Shown: positions 42,181-52,138 of the stretch, in pieces | Layout: the number at the start of each line of letters is the position of its first letter | Position numbering within the stretch: the first letter of the stretch is position 1 | The notes under the pieces: model-generated | What the model saw: only the letters and a program-made list of their open reading frames with translations | What the model was told of the DNA's origin: nothing | The model's database searches: none | From: Euphorbia lathyris | Lineage: Eukaryota > Streptophyta > Magnoliopsida > Malpighiales > Euphorbiaceae | DNA: 64,000 nucleotides | Assembly (NCBI RefSeq): GCF_963576675.1 | Contig: NC_088910.1 | Coordinates: 87,488,104 to 87,552,103, forward strand | Direction of reading: 5' to 3' | Position numbers and translations under genes: made by a program

Positions 42181-44651
42181 CCTAACACTTCTATTGAGCT
42201 TTTTCAACAATCCCACTGGCCACTTATAGATCAAGAATGAGTGAACCAGAGATCCAGTAATGGCAGACTTAATTAGAGTTAAACGCCCTGCAAATGAGAG
42301 AGAGCTACCTTTCCATTTGCTAAATTGAGAGAGAAATTTGTCTGCAAGGCTGCTGAGATGGCGAGCCCTAGGAGCTCCAGTAAATAGAGGAACTCCTAAG
42401 TAACTGAAAGGGAGGGATTCCAAACGGATGCCAAGACAGTGAGCCAGACGAACCCTCCTCGGAGGACTCACCTGAGAACCAAAAAAGACAGCAGATTTAT
42501 CCCTGCTGACCAGAGATCTGTCCATAGAGTAGGAAGAAATCCTTGAGTACATATAAGTTTCTTAAGGAAGTCACTCCAAAAAAGAGCATGTCATCAGCAA
42601 AGAGAAGATGAGAGGGAAAAGAGTTTCCACCAGAATAATACATAGGAGAATAACTACCCTCCCGCACCATTTTAGCAAGCCAACGAGAGAAAAAATCCTC
42701 AGTAATGTCAAACAAAAGAGGAGAGAGGGGATCCCCTTGTTTAACCCCTCTAGAACAAGAAAAGTAACCCTTTGGAGAACCATTAATCATCACAGAAATA
42801 CGAGCAGATGCCAGAATGTTAAGGATCCAATCCCTGAAAGTGAGAGAAAAACTAAAGGAATCTAGCACAGTTAAGAGGAAGTTCCAATCTAAAGTATCAA
42901 AAGCCTTATGAATATCAATTTTTAAAGCCATGTGTCCACCAAAACGTTTTCTGTCAAGCATATTAACACCCTCAGAAGCTAAAACAATGCACTGATGAAT
43001 GCTTCTACCTTTAAGGAAACCATATTGGTTGGGAAAAACAATCCTTGCAGCAATAACTGCAAGACGATCAGCAAGAATTTTTGAGATGATTTTGAAACCA
43101 AAGTTACTCATTACAATTGGACGAAAGTTCTCAATTCTGTCAGCTTCAGCAACTTTAGGAATTAGAGCCATAATACTAGAATTTAAACCAGACAGGATGC
43201 AACCATGATCAAAGAAAGCCTGAACCATATTGCAAACATCCTGCCCAACAATATCCCAAAAGGAACGGTAAAAAGTTCCTCCAAAACCATCAGGACCAGG
43301 GGCACTGTCAGGATCCATGGAAAAGACCGTGTCTTTAATAGATTCAAATGAGGGTTTAGAAATTAAATCCTCATTTTCCAAATAAGTTACTAAGTTGGGA
43401 ATTACCTCATTAATAGGAGAAAGATCAATATGCTCCCTGGAACTACGAAAGAGATTAGAGAAATACTCAATAACATGATCAGATAGTCTAGCTGTGTCAG
43501 AAGTAGGACCCTCATCGCCGATCCTTAAATGATTAATGCCGGCCCAAGTTTTTCTAACTCTACCAAACCTTTGGAAAAAACTAGTGTTCCTATCCCCCTC
43601 TTTAAGCCATTTAGCACGGCTTTGCTCTCTGTACATCATCTCCTGTTGAAGAAGTTGTAAATCAAGGTTGGAGCAGGCGGCACAAATAGCACTACTCAAC
43701 TCTGGAGTATCACCTTGCAGAAATTTGCTTTTGAATATCTGCAAGATGAGCTTCAGCCAGAAGGATATTAGAATCAATTCTGCAAAACACGTTTTTATTC
43801 CAATCCCTGAGAATAGGCCTAAGAGTGCGAAGTTTATGACATAATAATTGAGCAAGAGGAAGAGAGATGTGGGATGCAATCCAGTGATTAGCAATTACCC
43901 CCTTTAAAGAATCATTAGTGGTCCACATTGAATGGAATCTGAATCTAGCAATCCTTGTTTTCCCAATTCTACATTGAAGGAGCATCAGACAATGATCAGA
44001 ACAATACCTTGCTAAAGCCGTGCAAGAGATAGAGTCCCAAGAATCCAAAAAGCCCTCTAACACTAAAGCTCTATCCAAACGAGATTCAACATGAGCCGCC
44101 CCATGTCGAACATTGGACCAAGTAAACCTCTGACCCAAAGTATCAATATCAATGAGATCACAGTCATTAATAAAATTTCTGAATTCCCTGCAGGATCCAG
44201 CAGCAGGAGGGGAACCAAGCTTCTCATGAGAACCAGTAATAGCATTGAAATCCCCAAACACCAACCAATTATTATTAGGAAAGGCGCAACTATAAAGAGA
44301 AGACCACAACTCTCTTCTTTCCGAAGCCAGGTTACTACCATAGACAAAAGAGAGCAGAAAAGATTTATCACCCAACTGGTGTTGAATAGTAACATGTTGT
44401 GCATGAGAAGAATGAAGAGAAAGAGAAGAAGCATCCCTAGTAAGAAGCCAAAGAGTTGGCGAATCCTTATCATTCCAAGCAAAGAGAGAAAGACCCAGAG
44501 ATCTCCAAAACCTATCAGCAGTATCACTAAAACAAACAAGAGGTTCTGCAAGACACAAAAAATCAGGACGATGTTGTAGGCACATAAGCTTCAGAGCTCG
44601 TTGAGTGCTATCATTACCGATGCCCCTACAATTCCAATATAACACAATCAT
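42181..44651 (-). pseudogene. LINE ORF2: endonuclease and reverse transcriptase (proximal piece)
   Basis: The start at 44,651 (MIVLYWNCRG) opens an apurinic-type endonuclease: WNCRGIG, LAEP, FVYGSN, VFGDFNAI, TWSNVRHG, ESRLDRAL and SDHCLML are the usual motif sites. A one-base frameshift near 43,720 leads into the RT frame: DSAPGPDGFGGTFYRSFW, NFRPIVMSNFGFKIISKILA, LKIDIHKAFDTLDW, GVKQGDPLSPLLF and the catalytic FADD. A second frameshift near 42,495 leads to the segment GIRLESLPFSYLGVPLF. At 42,185 the Copia begins, and ORF2 resumes at 318. Both frameshifts make it non-functional. Confidence 0.92.
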
Positions 44652-46102
44652 TGAAACCGCACAGGCGGCTTGCTATGCCGTTTACCACTGACCTCAATGG
44701 GAATGATGTTGTCTTTTTGCTTCTTCCTTTTCTGGACTTTAGACCAAGTCTTTTCCTCTGAATCATTAACCACCTGCAAACTGTCACTGTTTCCTGAATG
44801 CTCAATGATTTGTAAATTAGGAATTTTAGAAACCTGAGAACTGTGATGAGAGGTTTGCCAACCCAAGACTCCCAGCTCTTTATCAAGTTGATAAAATGGA
44901 AAGCTAAGAGTAGGAGAGGCGGGGGTCGTGCCAAAATCAGAGTCAAGAACTGACTCACTAATCTTGACAGAACTATGAAGTACCATCTGCAAGTCACAGT
45001 TATTAGGCTTGTCAGACTCTCCATTGGTAGTAGCCCCTTTAGAGGCTTCACCAGTATCAATGTGAACTCCTGGCTTCTGTTTCCAAATCCGAGTAACAGA
45101 CCTACCTCGGGGCTCAGGAGATCCCATCTTCTGCTTCCCATTTCTTTGTTTTAGTTCAACCTGCTCTTCACGACGAAGGTTCCTCCTACAAGCTCCAGCA
45201 GAATGACCAATGGAATGGAAAATGGAGCATAAGTCCGGAAGTCTTTCATATTCAAGAGAAATCCAATGCATTGAGGTGTCAGTATCCACCCGTAGCTTGT
45301 ATTGAATTTCCTTAGAAAGCTCCACATCAATCAAGATACGAGCATAGTGACCCATTTCACCCTCCACAGTATTCTTATCAAAAGGAAGGGGCACCCCAAT
45401 CGCTCTAGCAATGCTTGCCATGATCCGCTTATCCCAGAATTCCCAAGGAAAATTGTAGAATCGGACCCAAACTTGAGCAGAAGTGGATTTGTGAGAGTCC
45501 GGGTTAAATCCCGGGCTCCAAGGAATGAATCGCATAATCCCCGGTCTAAGAGCAATGGCACCACGACTCCAAACAAACTGGAGAGTCTCTGCGGACGGAA
45601 GAATGATGTGGTAAAAACCTCTACCCAGAGAAATCAATTTCCAATTAGGAGAACAACCCCAAATAGCTGAAAGTTTGGCCTTTAAGTTCGGCTGCTTCCA
45701 AGGAGATTCCCCTTTAGCAAGAGTGATACGCCCGATAATAGAATGATTATAAAGATTGAGCCTTTCATTGTAAATATCCTGCTGTATTTTGATGGCTTTA
45801 AAACCGCCTTCTTCAGATATAAAGGATTGATCCATAGGGAGAGGAACATTCGAAGAAATAGCCGCAGAAGTAACATTACCCACAAGTGTATCCGCATAGG
45901 ACCTAGGTCCAGCAGAAGGCCCTGGTCTCGAAGGAGGGCAAAACGCAACATTACTAGATTCAGGTAAAGCATTTTTCAAAAAAGAGGATCTAGAAAACAA
46001 ATGAGCAATGGAACAATCCATCTCCATCTGATCAACTAGAACCGACCAAGCAACTAGCCTCACAAGCCCTAAAGAGCGGCGGTGCTGCAAAGAGCTAGCC
46101 AA
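44648..46102 (-). CDS. LINE ORF1 protein (484 aa)
   Basis: An uninterrupted frame from 46,102 to 44,648. It has the layout of plant L1-type ORF1: a variable N-terminus, a DUF4283-like region (about residues 110-210, with SIIGRITLAKG, GRGFYHIILPS and VWSRGAIALRPGIMRF), then VWVRFYNFPWEFWDKRIM and a single zinc-knuckle site. That site reads CSIFHSIGHSAGAC, so the second Cys is replaced by Phe and one metal ligand is missing. The C-terminal 180 residues are polar and end in a basic stretch (QKRKKQKDN). The stop overlaps the start of ORF2 (ATGA at 44,651-44,648). The protein is expected to bind LINE RNA in a ribonucleoprotein particle. Confidence 0.85.
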   Translation of the reverse strand: MASSLQHRRSLGLVRLVAWSVLVDQMEMDCSIAHLFSRSSFLKNALPESSNVAFCPPSRPGPSAGPRSYADTLVGNVTSAAISSNVPLPMDQSFISEEGGFKAIKIQQDIYNERLNLYNHSIIGRITLAKGESPWKQPNLKAKLSAIWGCSPNWKLISLGRGFYHIILPSAETLQFVWSRGAIALRPGIMRFIPWSPGFNPDSHKSTSAQVWVRFYNFPWEFWDKRIMASIARAIGVPLPFDKNTVEGEMGHYARILIDVELSKEIQYKLRVDTDTSMHWISLEYERLPDLCSIFHSIGHSAGACRRNLRREEQVELKQRNGKQKMGSPEPRGRSVTRIWKQKPGVHIDTGEASKGATTNGESDKPNNCDLQMVLHSSVKISESVLDSDFGTTPASPTLSFPFYQLDKELGVLGWQTSHHSSQVSKIPNLQIIEHSGNSDSLQVVNDSEEKTWSKVQKRKKQKDNIIPIEVSGKRHSKPPVRFQ

Positions 46103-46610
46103 ACAGAGCTATTTTCTCAATAAAATTACCAATCAGATTATCTCCATCATTTGTCAATCAACTTGATCAAAGTTTCCACCTTTTCTTATGATATTTATTA
46201 AAATAATGTAAGATATTAGTTACAGCAAACAACCAAGCCAAAATTTCAAAACAAAATGTTGAAAACACAGATCCAAAAACACCGGCGGCAGGACAGGTCG
46301 GAGGCTGTCGGCCGCGAGCGATCCGACTACGGCAACCGCGCGCATGACTCTAACAGATCCGCGGCAGACGATAGCGGACAGTGCGACGCCAGGCGGAGGC
46401 GCGGACGGCGGCAGACGCAGATCCGCGACGGAACGAACAGACGCGCGAACGGTCGACAGATCCGCGGCGAACGAACGGAAAACACAACGGAATAGCGGAG
46501 GCTCGGAACGACGGCGAGAAAGGAAGAGCGGTGGTGCGACAAAGAAGAGAAGAGCGGCGGCGGTGAGACCAAGCCAACCCTAGCAGAGACGCACGCAAAA
46601 ATCCTTAATT
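46103..46610 (-). other. LINE 5' UTR / internal promoter region
   Basis: A GC-rich block (about 46,280-46,600) in otherwise AT-rich surroundings, directly upstream of ORF1. Several overlapping open frames on both strands here are an effect of GC content. The 5' limit of the LINE is estimated from the composition change near 46,610 and is not precise. Confidence 0.6.
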
Positions 46611-48444
46611 CATGGACTTCCATTAATTAATGTAATACTGGAATTGAATCAAAGTGTGTGGCAAGTACTTTACTTTGTAAAAAGTAAAGTAACCATATAG
46701 CGGATACTGTGGAATTGGATATTTTTGTTGTTTTTATTTATCTCATTTTTTATAGGTTTTTGTTTTTAATTATTTTTAAAAAAAATTATATTTTTTAGAA
46801 AATTTTATTTATTTTTTCTTTGATTAAAATTGTGACAATGTTGATCTATTATTTCTATTTTTTGGTTTCTCAACTTTTTGAATTGGATTTTATATTTTTA
46901 AATTATGGTGAATCTATTTCAAAATTTTAAATTGTGGTGAATCTATTTCAAATTGAAACAACTGTTCTTTTTTATTATTGCCTCTGGATTTCCGTTAAAA
47001 TATCGAAATTGGAATCACTTCACAGTTCTTATCTAGAGCGTGTGCATAGCTTGAATTTTGATATGGAGAGCATTTGAAATCGTTTCTCATATTGACCCTG
47101 TTTGGTAAAGAGTTTTTTGAGGCAAAATTAGAGATTTGAGACACTTTAGAAGTTTTGACTAGTCAAAACTCTAATAGTAGTGTTTAGTGAAGAGAGATTT
47201 GAAATTAGGTCCAAAACGCTAATTTTGAAAAAGCTTATTTTAGAGTTTTTTCAATTATCTTATTGCTCCATCTTTTTTGAAAGACAATTTTACCTCTATT
47301 TATTACCCTCTAACCCCAAATAAAGACTTTATCATGTCTTTAATTGTCATTTTACACAAAAAGTTATTTGTAATCAGGTAAGTTTTACCAAACAAGTTTA
47401 TACAATCGACTAATCAAATCAGCTAACAATTAATGTAATCAGCCACGATATTTTAGGAGCGTTAGAAAAACAATATTTTAGGCCCTTCTTTCAATTTTCT
47501 GATATTTTTGACTTCATATACTAAAATTGAGAATCTATCATGTTCTATGATACACGGAAAAAAAAAAAAACATTGATTTTGATTAAGTATAAGGATAAGA
47601 TGCAAAATTATACTAACATTCATAATCCAGAGCAATTTTATGTTTAATGTCTAAAATAGTATAATTTTACTCCTTATAATAGTAACCAAAAGCAATTTTA
47701 CCACGAACATCGATTTGTTGGATCAATTTGAAAAACAATTGAATTTTCCAACATTTTTTAGAATTTCCACAATTAAAATCTTGGGAAAAGTACGAAAAAA
47801 AAATGATTGTGGTTTGTCCGATTTGCAAACAGAAGTATGTGGTTTAAAAGTTTGCAAATAATGGTCTGTGGTATATTTTATTTATAAAAAAAATATTACA
47901 ATTACCCAATTACGTTCAAATAACAACCAAAGACATTTGTTGGGGGCTAATTTAATTTTTATATTTTTAGCATAGGTTATAATTTTACTCTATAGTTTTT
48001 TTTTATTTAATTAAATTCATTTTGCAACAAAATAAAAATGCAATAAAAAAAATAGAAAATAGTATCAAAAGATTATTATAAAAAACAGAAATAAAAAGAA
48101 AAGAAAAAAAATAAATAATAAAAATCAGGGGCAAATTTGCACCATTTTTCAGCAACCCGTCTAGCAACTTCGACGATGAAAACGGACCCCGAAACAGCAA
48201 GATATCAAGCAGTTATATTTTTTTTTTCAGAAAGTTCGGGATGTTAGCTTTCCGGAATGTCAAAAACGGAGCAAAACGGAGCTAAAACGAAATCGGTAGA
48301 ATTTTTCAAAGGGAAGTGGTGCTGAAAAACGGGTTTGAACATTTCCAACACATCCAGGACATATTCAACGCATTATCTCCATTCTTCCAACTCCCCACTC
48401 ACCCACTTTCTTTCTTCAACTAATGGGAAGGTAGTGGGATCATG
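46611..48444. other. AT-rich intergenic DNA
   Basis: No gene or clear repeat boundary. Words such as ccctgtttggtaaa (47,096) and ttttaccaaacaag (47,384) are reminiscent of hAT-type MITE ends but do not form a clean pair. Confidence 0.5.
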
Positions 48445-49719
48445 TTTGAGAAAAATAAGGGCCACTAACTTGGAAATTGTTACCCAAAATCCTATAAATA
48501 GAGTCTAATCCTTTCATTCCAAACCCCACTCAAAAATCAATCAACCTCACTCAAAAATCAATCAAACTCAATCAAACACAGACAACTCAAATTTTTCTCT
48601 CAAATTCTCTGCCAAAATCGGCCTCTTTATCAATCCTTAGATTCGTAGAAATCGTTCTCTAGCATCTATTTAGTCTAAACAAGGTCTCAATTCCCAGAAT
48701 TAGTTCTTTAATCTTCAGTTCCTCAAAAAAGCTTTCAATTCTCAGAAACTTCAAATCCGAAATTCTCTTAGTTTAATCAACCAATTCTCAAATCGTTTTT
48801 TGCAATCTCTTAGTTAAGTCAGTAAAATCATTACCCAATCCTCGGTTCAAGCTTTCTTAGTCTAAACCAAATTTCGCCATTGTTAAGTTCTTCAAAGCTT
48901 CAAGCATTTTCCGTGAAACCAAGATCACCGAAACCCCATTTTCGAGTCATTCTTAGTTTACACACATATTCCAAATCATATTTGAGAACTTTTTATTGAT
49001 CTCAATCGATTAAAAAGACCCAGAAACAAACTTTTGAGTTTTTCATCATTGAAAAATTCATCAAACAACCTTTCTGGTGAGCCGTTTTCCAAATTTTATT
49101 TAGAGTTCGTTAGCTTATCGTTTTAGCCCAAATTAATTTTAATCTCTTTATTGACATCAATTCTAGAACTCTCAATTTTTATTTCGTAAAAAACGACATC
49201 CTATAGCCTTCCAAATCGCCCCTAAAGTACCCTCCACGAAACAGAATCAAGCTTTTGGTTTTTTCAACCATCAAACAATTATTCTGTCGCCCAATTTTCA
49301 ATAATTTATTCCGACTCATTTACTCGATCTTTTTCTGAAATTCCAGCTCTAAACCCTTCCTTCGCACACTAACTTTAAATACTAGCCTTCGTTTCGCTAT
49401 AATCCGACCTCTACAGCTCCCGAAATTGAGCCCAAAAGTCCCACAAAAGCATCAATTTAGTCTCATTTTGCTGTTGACTTGGTGGTAAATTTCTGATCAA
49501 GTCCCTGAACTCTCCGAATTACTTCAAATTCGCCCAGCACTACCCGGACAACACAACAGCCCCCGAGTCGATTTTCTGGAGGTCCAATCCTCAATTTCAC
49601 GCATCCCAACAACATCAAAGTGATCGGTTAATTTTATTTCATCCCGTACATATTTGTTTTTGTGACTTATTTACATTTCTTTCTTTAAAGTTATTATTTC
49701 TTTTTAAGTTGTAATTTTC
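48445..49719 (+). other. ATG-free presumed transcribed leader of unknown origin
   Basis: Downstream of a TATA box at 48,493-48,500 the plus strand runs 1,275 bp without a single ATG, from the ATG at 48,442 to the one at 49,720. The complementary trinucleotide CAT occurs 23 times in the same stretch. The sequence is pyrimidine-biased and AC-rich, like a plant 5' leader. The ATG that ends it opens only seven codons, and no PBS, LTR pair or coding region is recognisable downstream. Confidence 0.6.
48493..48500 (+). promoter_or_regulatory. Putative TATA box
   Basis: TATAAATA in cctataaatagag, followed about 30 bp later by a caaaccccactcaaa-type context and the ATG-free stretch. Confidence 0.5.
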
Positions 49720-50212
49720 ATGCTTTATTATTATTATTTGTAATACAAAAAATATTGAAAAATATTTACAAAATCAATAAAAATATAAAAGAAAATTAAA
49801 AAATTTATATCTTTGTGTTGTTTTATTGCTTTTATCTTTAGTACTTATCTTAAAAATTGTTTTTCCGACCGACCTGTCAAGTAACGTCGGGGCCCAAGAC
49901 CGTTGTTTTTATTGTCAGTCGTAACGGTCGTCAATCGCTTTTCGTTTAGAATTCAAGTAATTTAGGCGCATTTTATTTATTAACTTCATTTAATTACCTT
50001 TTACCCTTTGAGAACTAGCTTCTCTGGCACGCCCGCATTATCTTTACATTTTTAATCCCCGCAAACGCGTATCAAGGTTGAAAATTGGGATATTTCGAAA
50101 ATATCGTCAACAACATTTTTATCTTACAAAAATTATTTTTACACATCGACTAAACACAACCCCCAAAGAACAACTTCATAAATCGAAACAATAAATCTTT
50201 TAAAGTCTTTTA
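49720..50212. other. AT-rich intergenic DNA
   Basis: No coding sequence is seen. There is a short GC-richer section at 49,865-49,940 and no identifiable repeat. Confidence 0.45.
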
Positions 50213-51026
50213 GGCCTAATGCTCCCACATCCCTCTTAATTTGTCCAAATTGGTCATTTTACCTCTCCAACTCATCGAATGTTCTATTTACCCCTTTAAC
50301 TCCATAAAAGTGGTATTTCTCACCTCCTTAATTTATCTATTTACCACCCCCCCCCTCCCAACTCATAGAATGTCTTGTTTACTCCCTTAACTCCGCAAAA
50401 GTGGTATTTCTCACCCCTTGCAATCCGTTATTGAGGCCTAAATTGATACGTTTTTTAAACGTTACACCTATATCGGTGCTATTTTATACGTGGAACCTAA
50501 ATTAATTGATAATTTTCCAAAAACCATACGCCTATTTTGGTATCTTATCCTTACATATAATGTCTTTTAACTTGTTTATATTAATGTTCTTGTTATTTGT
50601 ATCTTTTATTCATTTATTCTCTTTTCAAATTTTTTACTAGTTAAATTTTGATCTAATTATTGTAATACAATATTATTGTAATAAACAAATGAAGGATCAA
50701 TATAATTATCAAATTAAAACAAAATAAAAAATTGATATTAAAAAAAATATATATTTTCAAACTCATTTGAATAATAAAGAGGTAAGAAATACTACTTTTA
50801 TGGAGTTAAGGAGTAAATAGGATCATAAGAGGTGAGAAATACCACTTTTATGAAGTTAAAGGGGTAAATAGGACATTCGATGAATTGAGAAGGGATAAAA
50901 TGACCAATTTGGACAAGTTAAGAGGGGTGAAAATATCATTTTTATGGAGTTAATAAGGTAAATAGAACATTCAATGGGTAAAATGACTAATTTGGATAAG
51001 TTAAAAGGGTTGAGGAGCATTAGGCC
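50213..51026. mobile_element. Long-TIR MITE, Mutator-like (814 bp)
   Basis: The ends GGCCTAATGCTCC and GGAGCATTAGGCC are perfect inverted repeats, and the inverted similarity continues for some 200 bp on each side (motifs such as ccaaattggtcattttacc and its complement). Flanks agtctttta (50,204-50,212) and aatctttta (51,027-51,035) match at 8 of 9 bases, a 9-bp TSD typical of Mutator-like elements. Each arm contains an internal direct repeat (aaaagtggtatttctcacc at two places). There is no coding capacity. Confidence 0.85.
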
Positions 51027-51407
51027 AATCTTTTATAAAAAAAAAAGAGGAGAATAAGAGGGGAACAAAATACCCCTTGTCACATCACCCACTTAACATA
51101 TTCCATTCATTTGCTTTGACTTTGACAACGGTATCAACCATAGAGTTGCGTTTGTAAAAAAAAAAACAAAACCACAAGTGCTCATATGTAAATTGACGAA
51201 ACCACATAACATCTATATATAATTAACCTAAAAATTTAAAACTAACTAATATGCAACTAATACGTAGCAAGAAAATGTGTTTTTAATGATGTCTAAATGA
51301 CCAAACTTTCCAACATTAGGGTAAATTTACACAATTTTAGACATTAGAACTAAAATTGCTTTTAACAGTTAAGGTTAATTTTACACCTTATTCCAAACTT
51401 TCCCAAA

Positions 51408-51489
51408 ATGCATAATTGGGAAGCTGTAATAATTCAGAAACAAAGAACATGCATAATTGGGAAGCTGTAATAATTCAAAAACAAAGAAC
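51408..51489. repeat. 41-bp tandem duplication
   Basis: Two adjacent copies beginning atgcataattgggaag at 51,408 and 51,449, differing at one base. The third junction starts again with atgcat at 51,490. Confidence 0.9.
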
Positions 51490-51524
51490 ATGCATGGCAC
51501 AGACTTCATTCGTCAAATATAGTA

Positions 51525-52003
51525 GGCAAAAAGCATATTTAAGCCCCTGAACTTTATCTGTTTTAAGGATTAAGCCCCTAATCAATTATTTTTCCACATT
51601 GAACCCCTGATCATTGATTTTGTTATGGATTTGACCCTTATTTAACTTTTCTATCGAGTTTAGACTGCATACATCGTTAGAACGATTCGGCTTGTTGACA
51701 TGGACAAATAAAAAAAAGATTTCTTTGACTAGGAGAGATAAAAAATCAAAAATTAAAACGAAATTATAAAAATTAATTTTTAGTATATTCTTCCAAACTC
51801 GATTTTCTTCTCTCTCATTTTGTGATTTTCAACATTAGAATTGCCAAATCGATCTTCTTATCTCCTAAACTCGACAAAAAAATTAAATAAGGGTCAAATC
51901 CATAACAAAATCAATGATCAGGGGTTCAATGTGGAAAAATAATTGATCAGGGGCTTGATCCTTAAAACAGGTAAAGTTCAGGGGCTTAAATATGCTTTTT
52001 GCC
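51525..52003. mobile_element. Long-TIR MITE, Mutator-like (479 bp)
   Basis: The ends GGCAAAAAGCATATTTAAGC and its complement are perfect over at least 18 bases, and the inverted repeats extend about 120 bp each (51,525-51,645 and 51,884-52,003). The exact 9-bp TSD aatatagta lies at 51,516-51,524 and 52,004-52,012. It sits 135 bp past the stop codon of the TLC gene, so it could lie in that gene's 3' UTR and fold into a long hairpin there. Confidence 0.92.
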
Positions 52004-52138
52004 AATATAGTAGGAAAAACTGTTAAAAAGAAAGCATATGTAGAAACTAAATGAACCTTGTTGCAATAAATATAATGAAAATCCATTTACAAGCTTTATA
52101 CGAGAGAAAAGAGAATATACACATGATTAAAAAAATAA

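Noticed and set aside
46256..46623. Five overlapping frames on both strands
   Set aside because: GC-rich LINE 5' UTR; stop codons are scarce by composition. Arg-rich products match nothing.
47093..47398. hAT-type MITE with ends like ccctgtttggtaaa
   Set aside because: The right-hand end is imperfect, no terminal repeat of useful length or 8-bp TSD is found.
47938..50165. A solo LTR bounded by tgttggggg and acccccaaag
   Set aside because: The ends do not form a proper TG...CA pair and no exact TSD can be placed.
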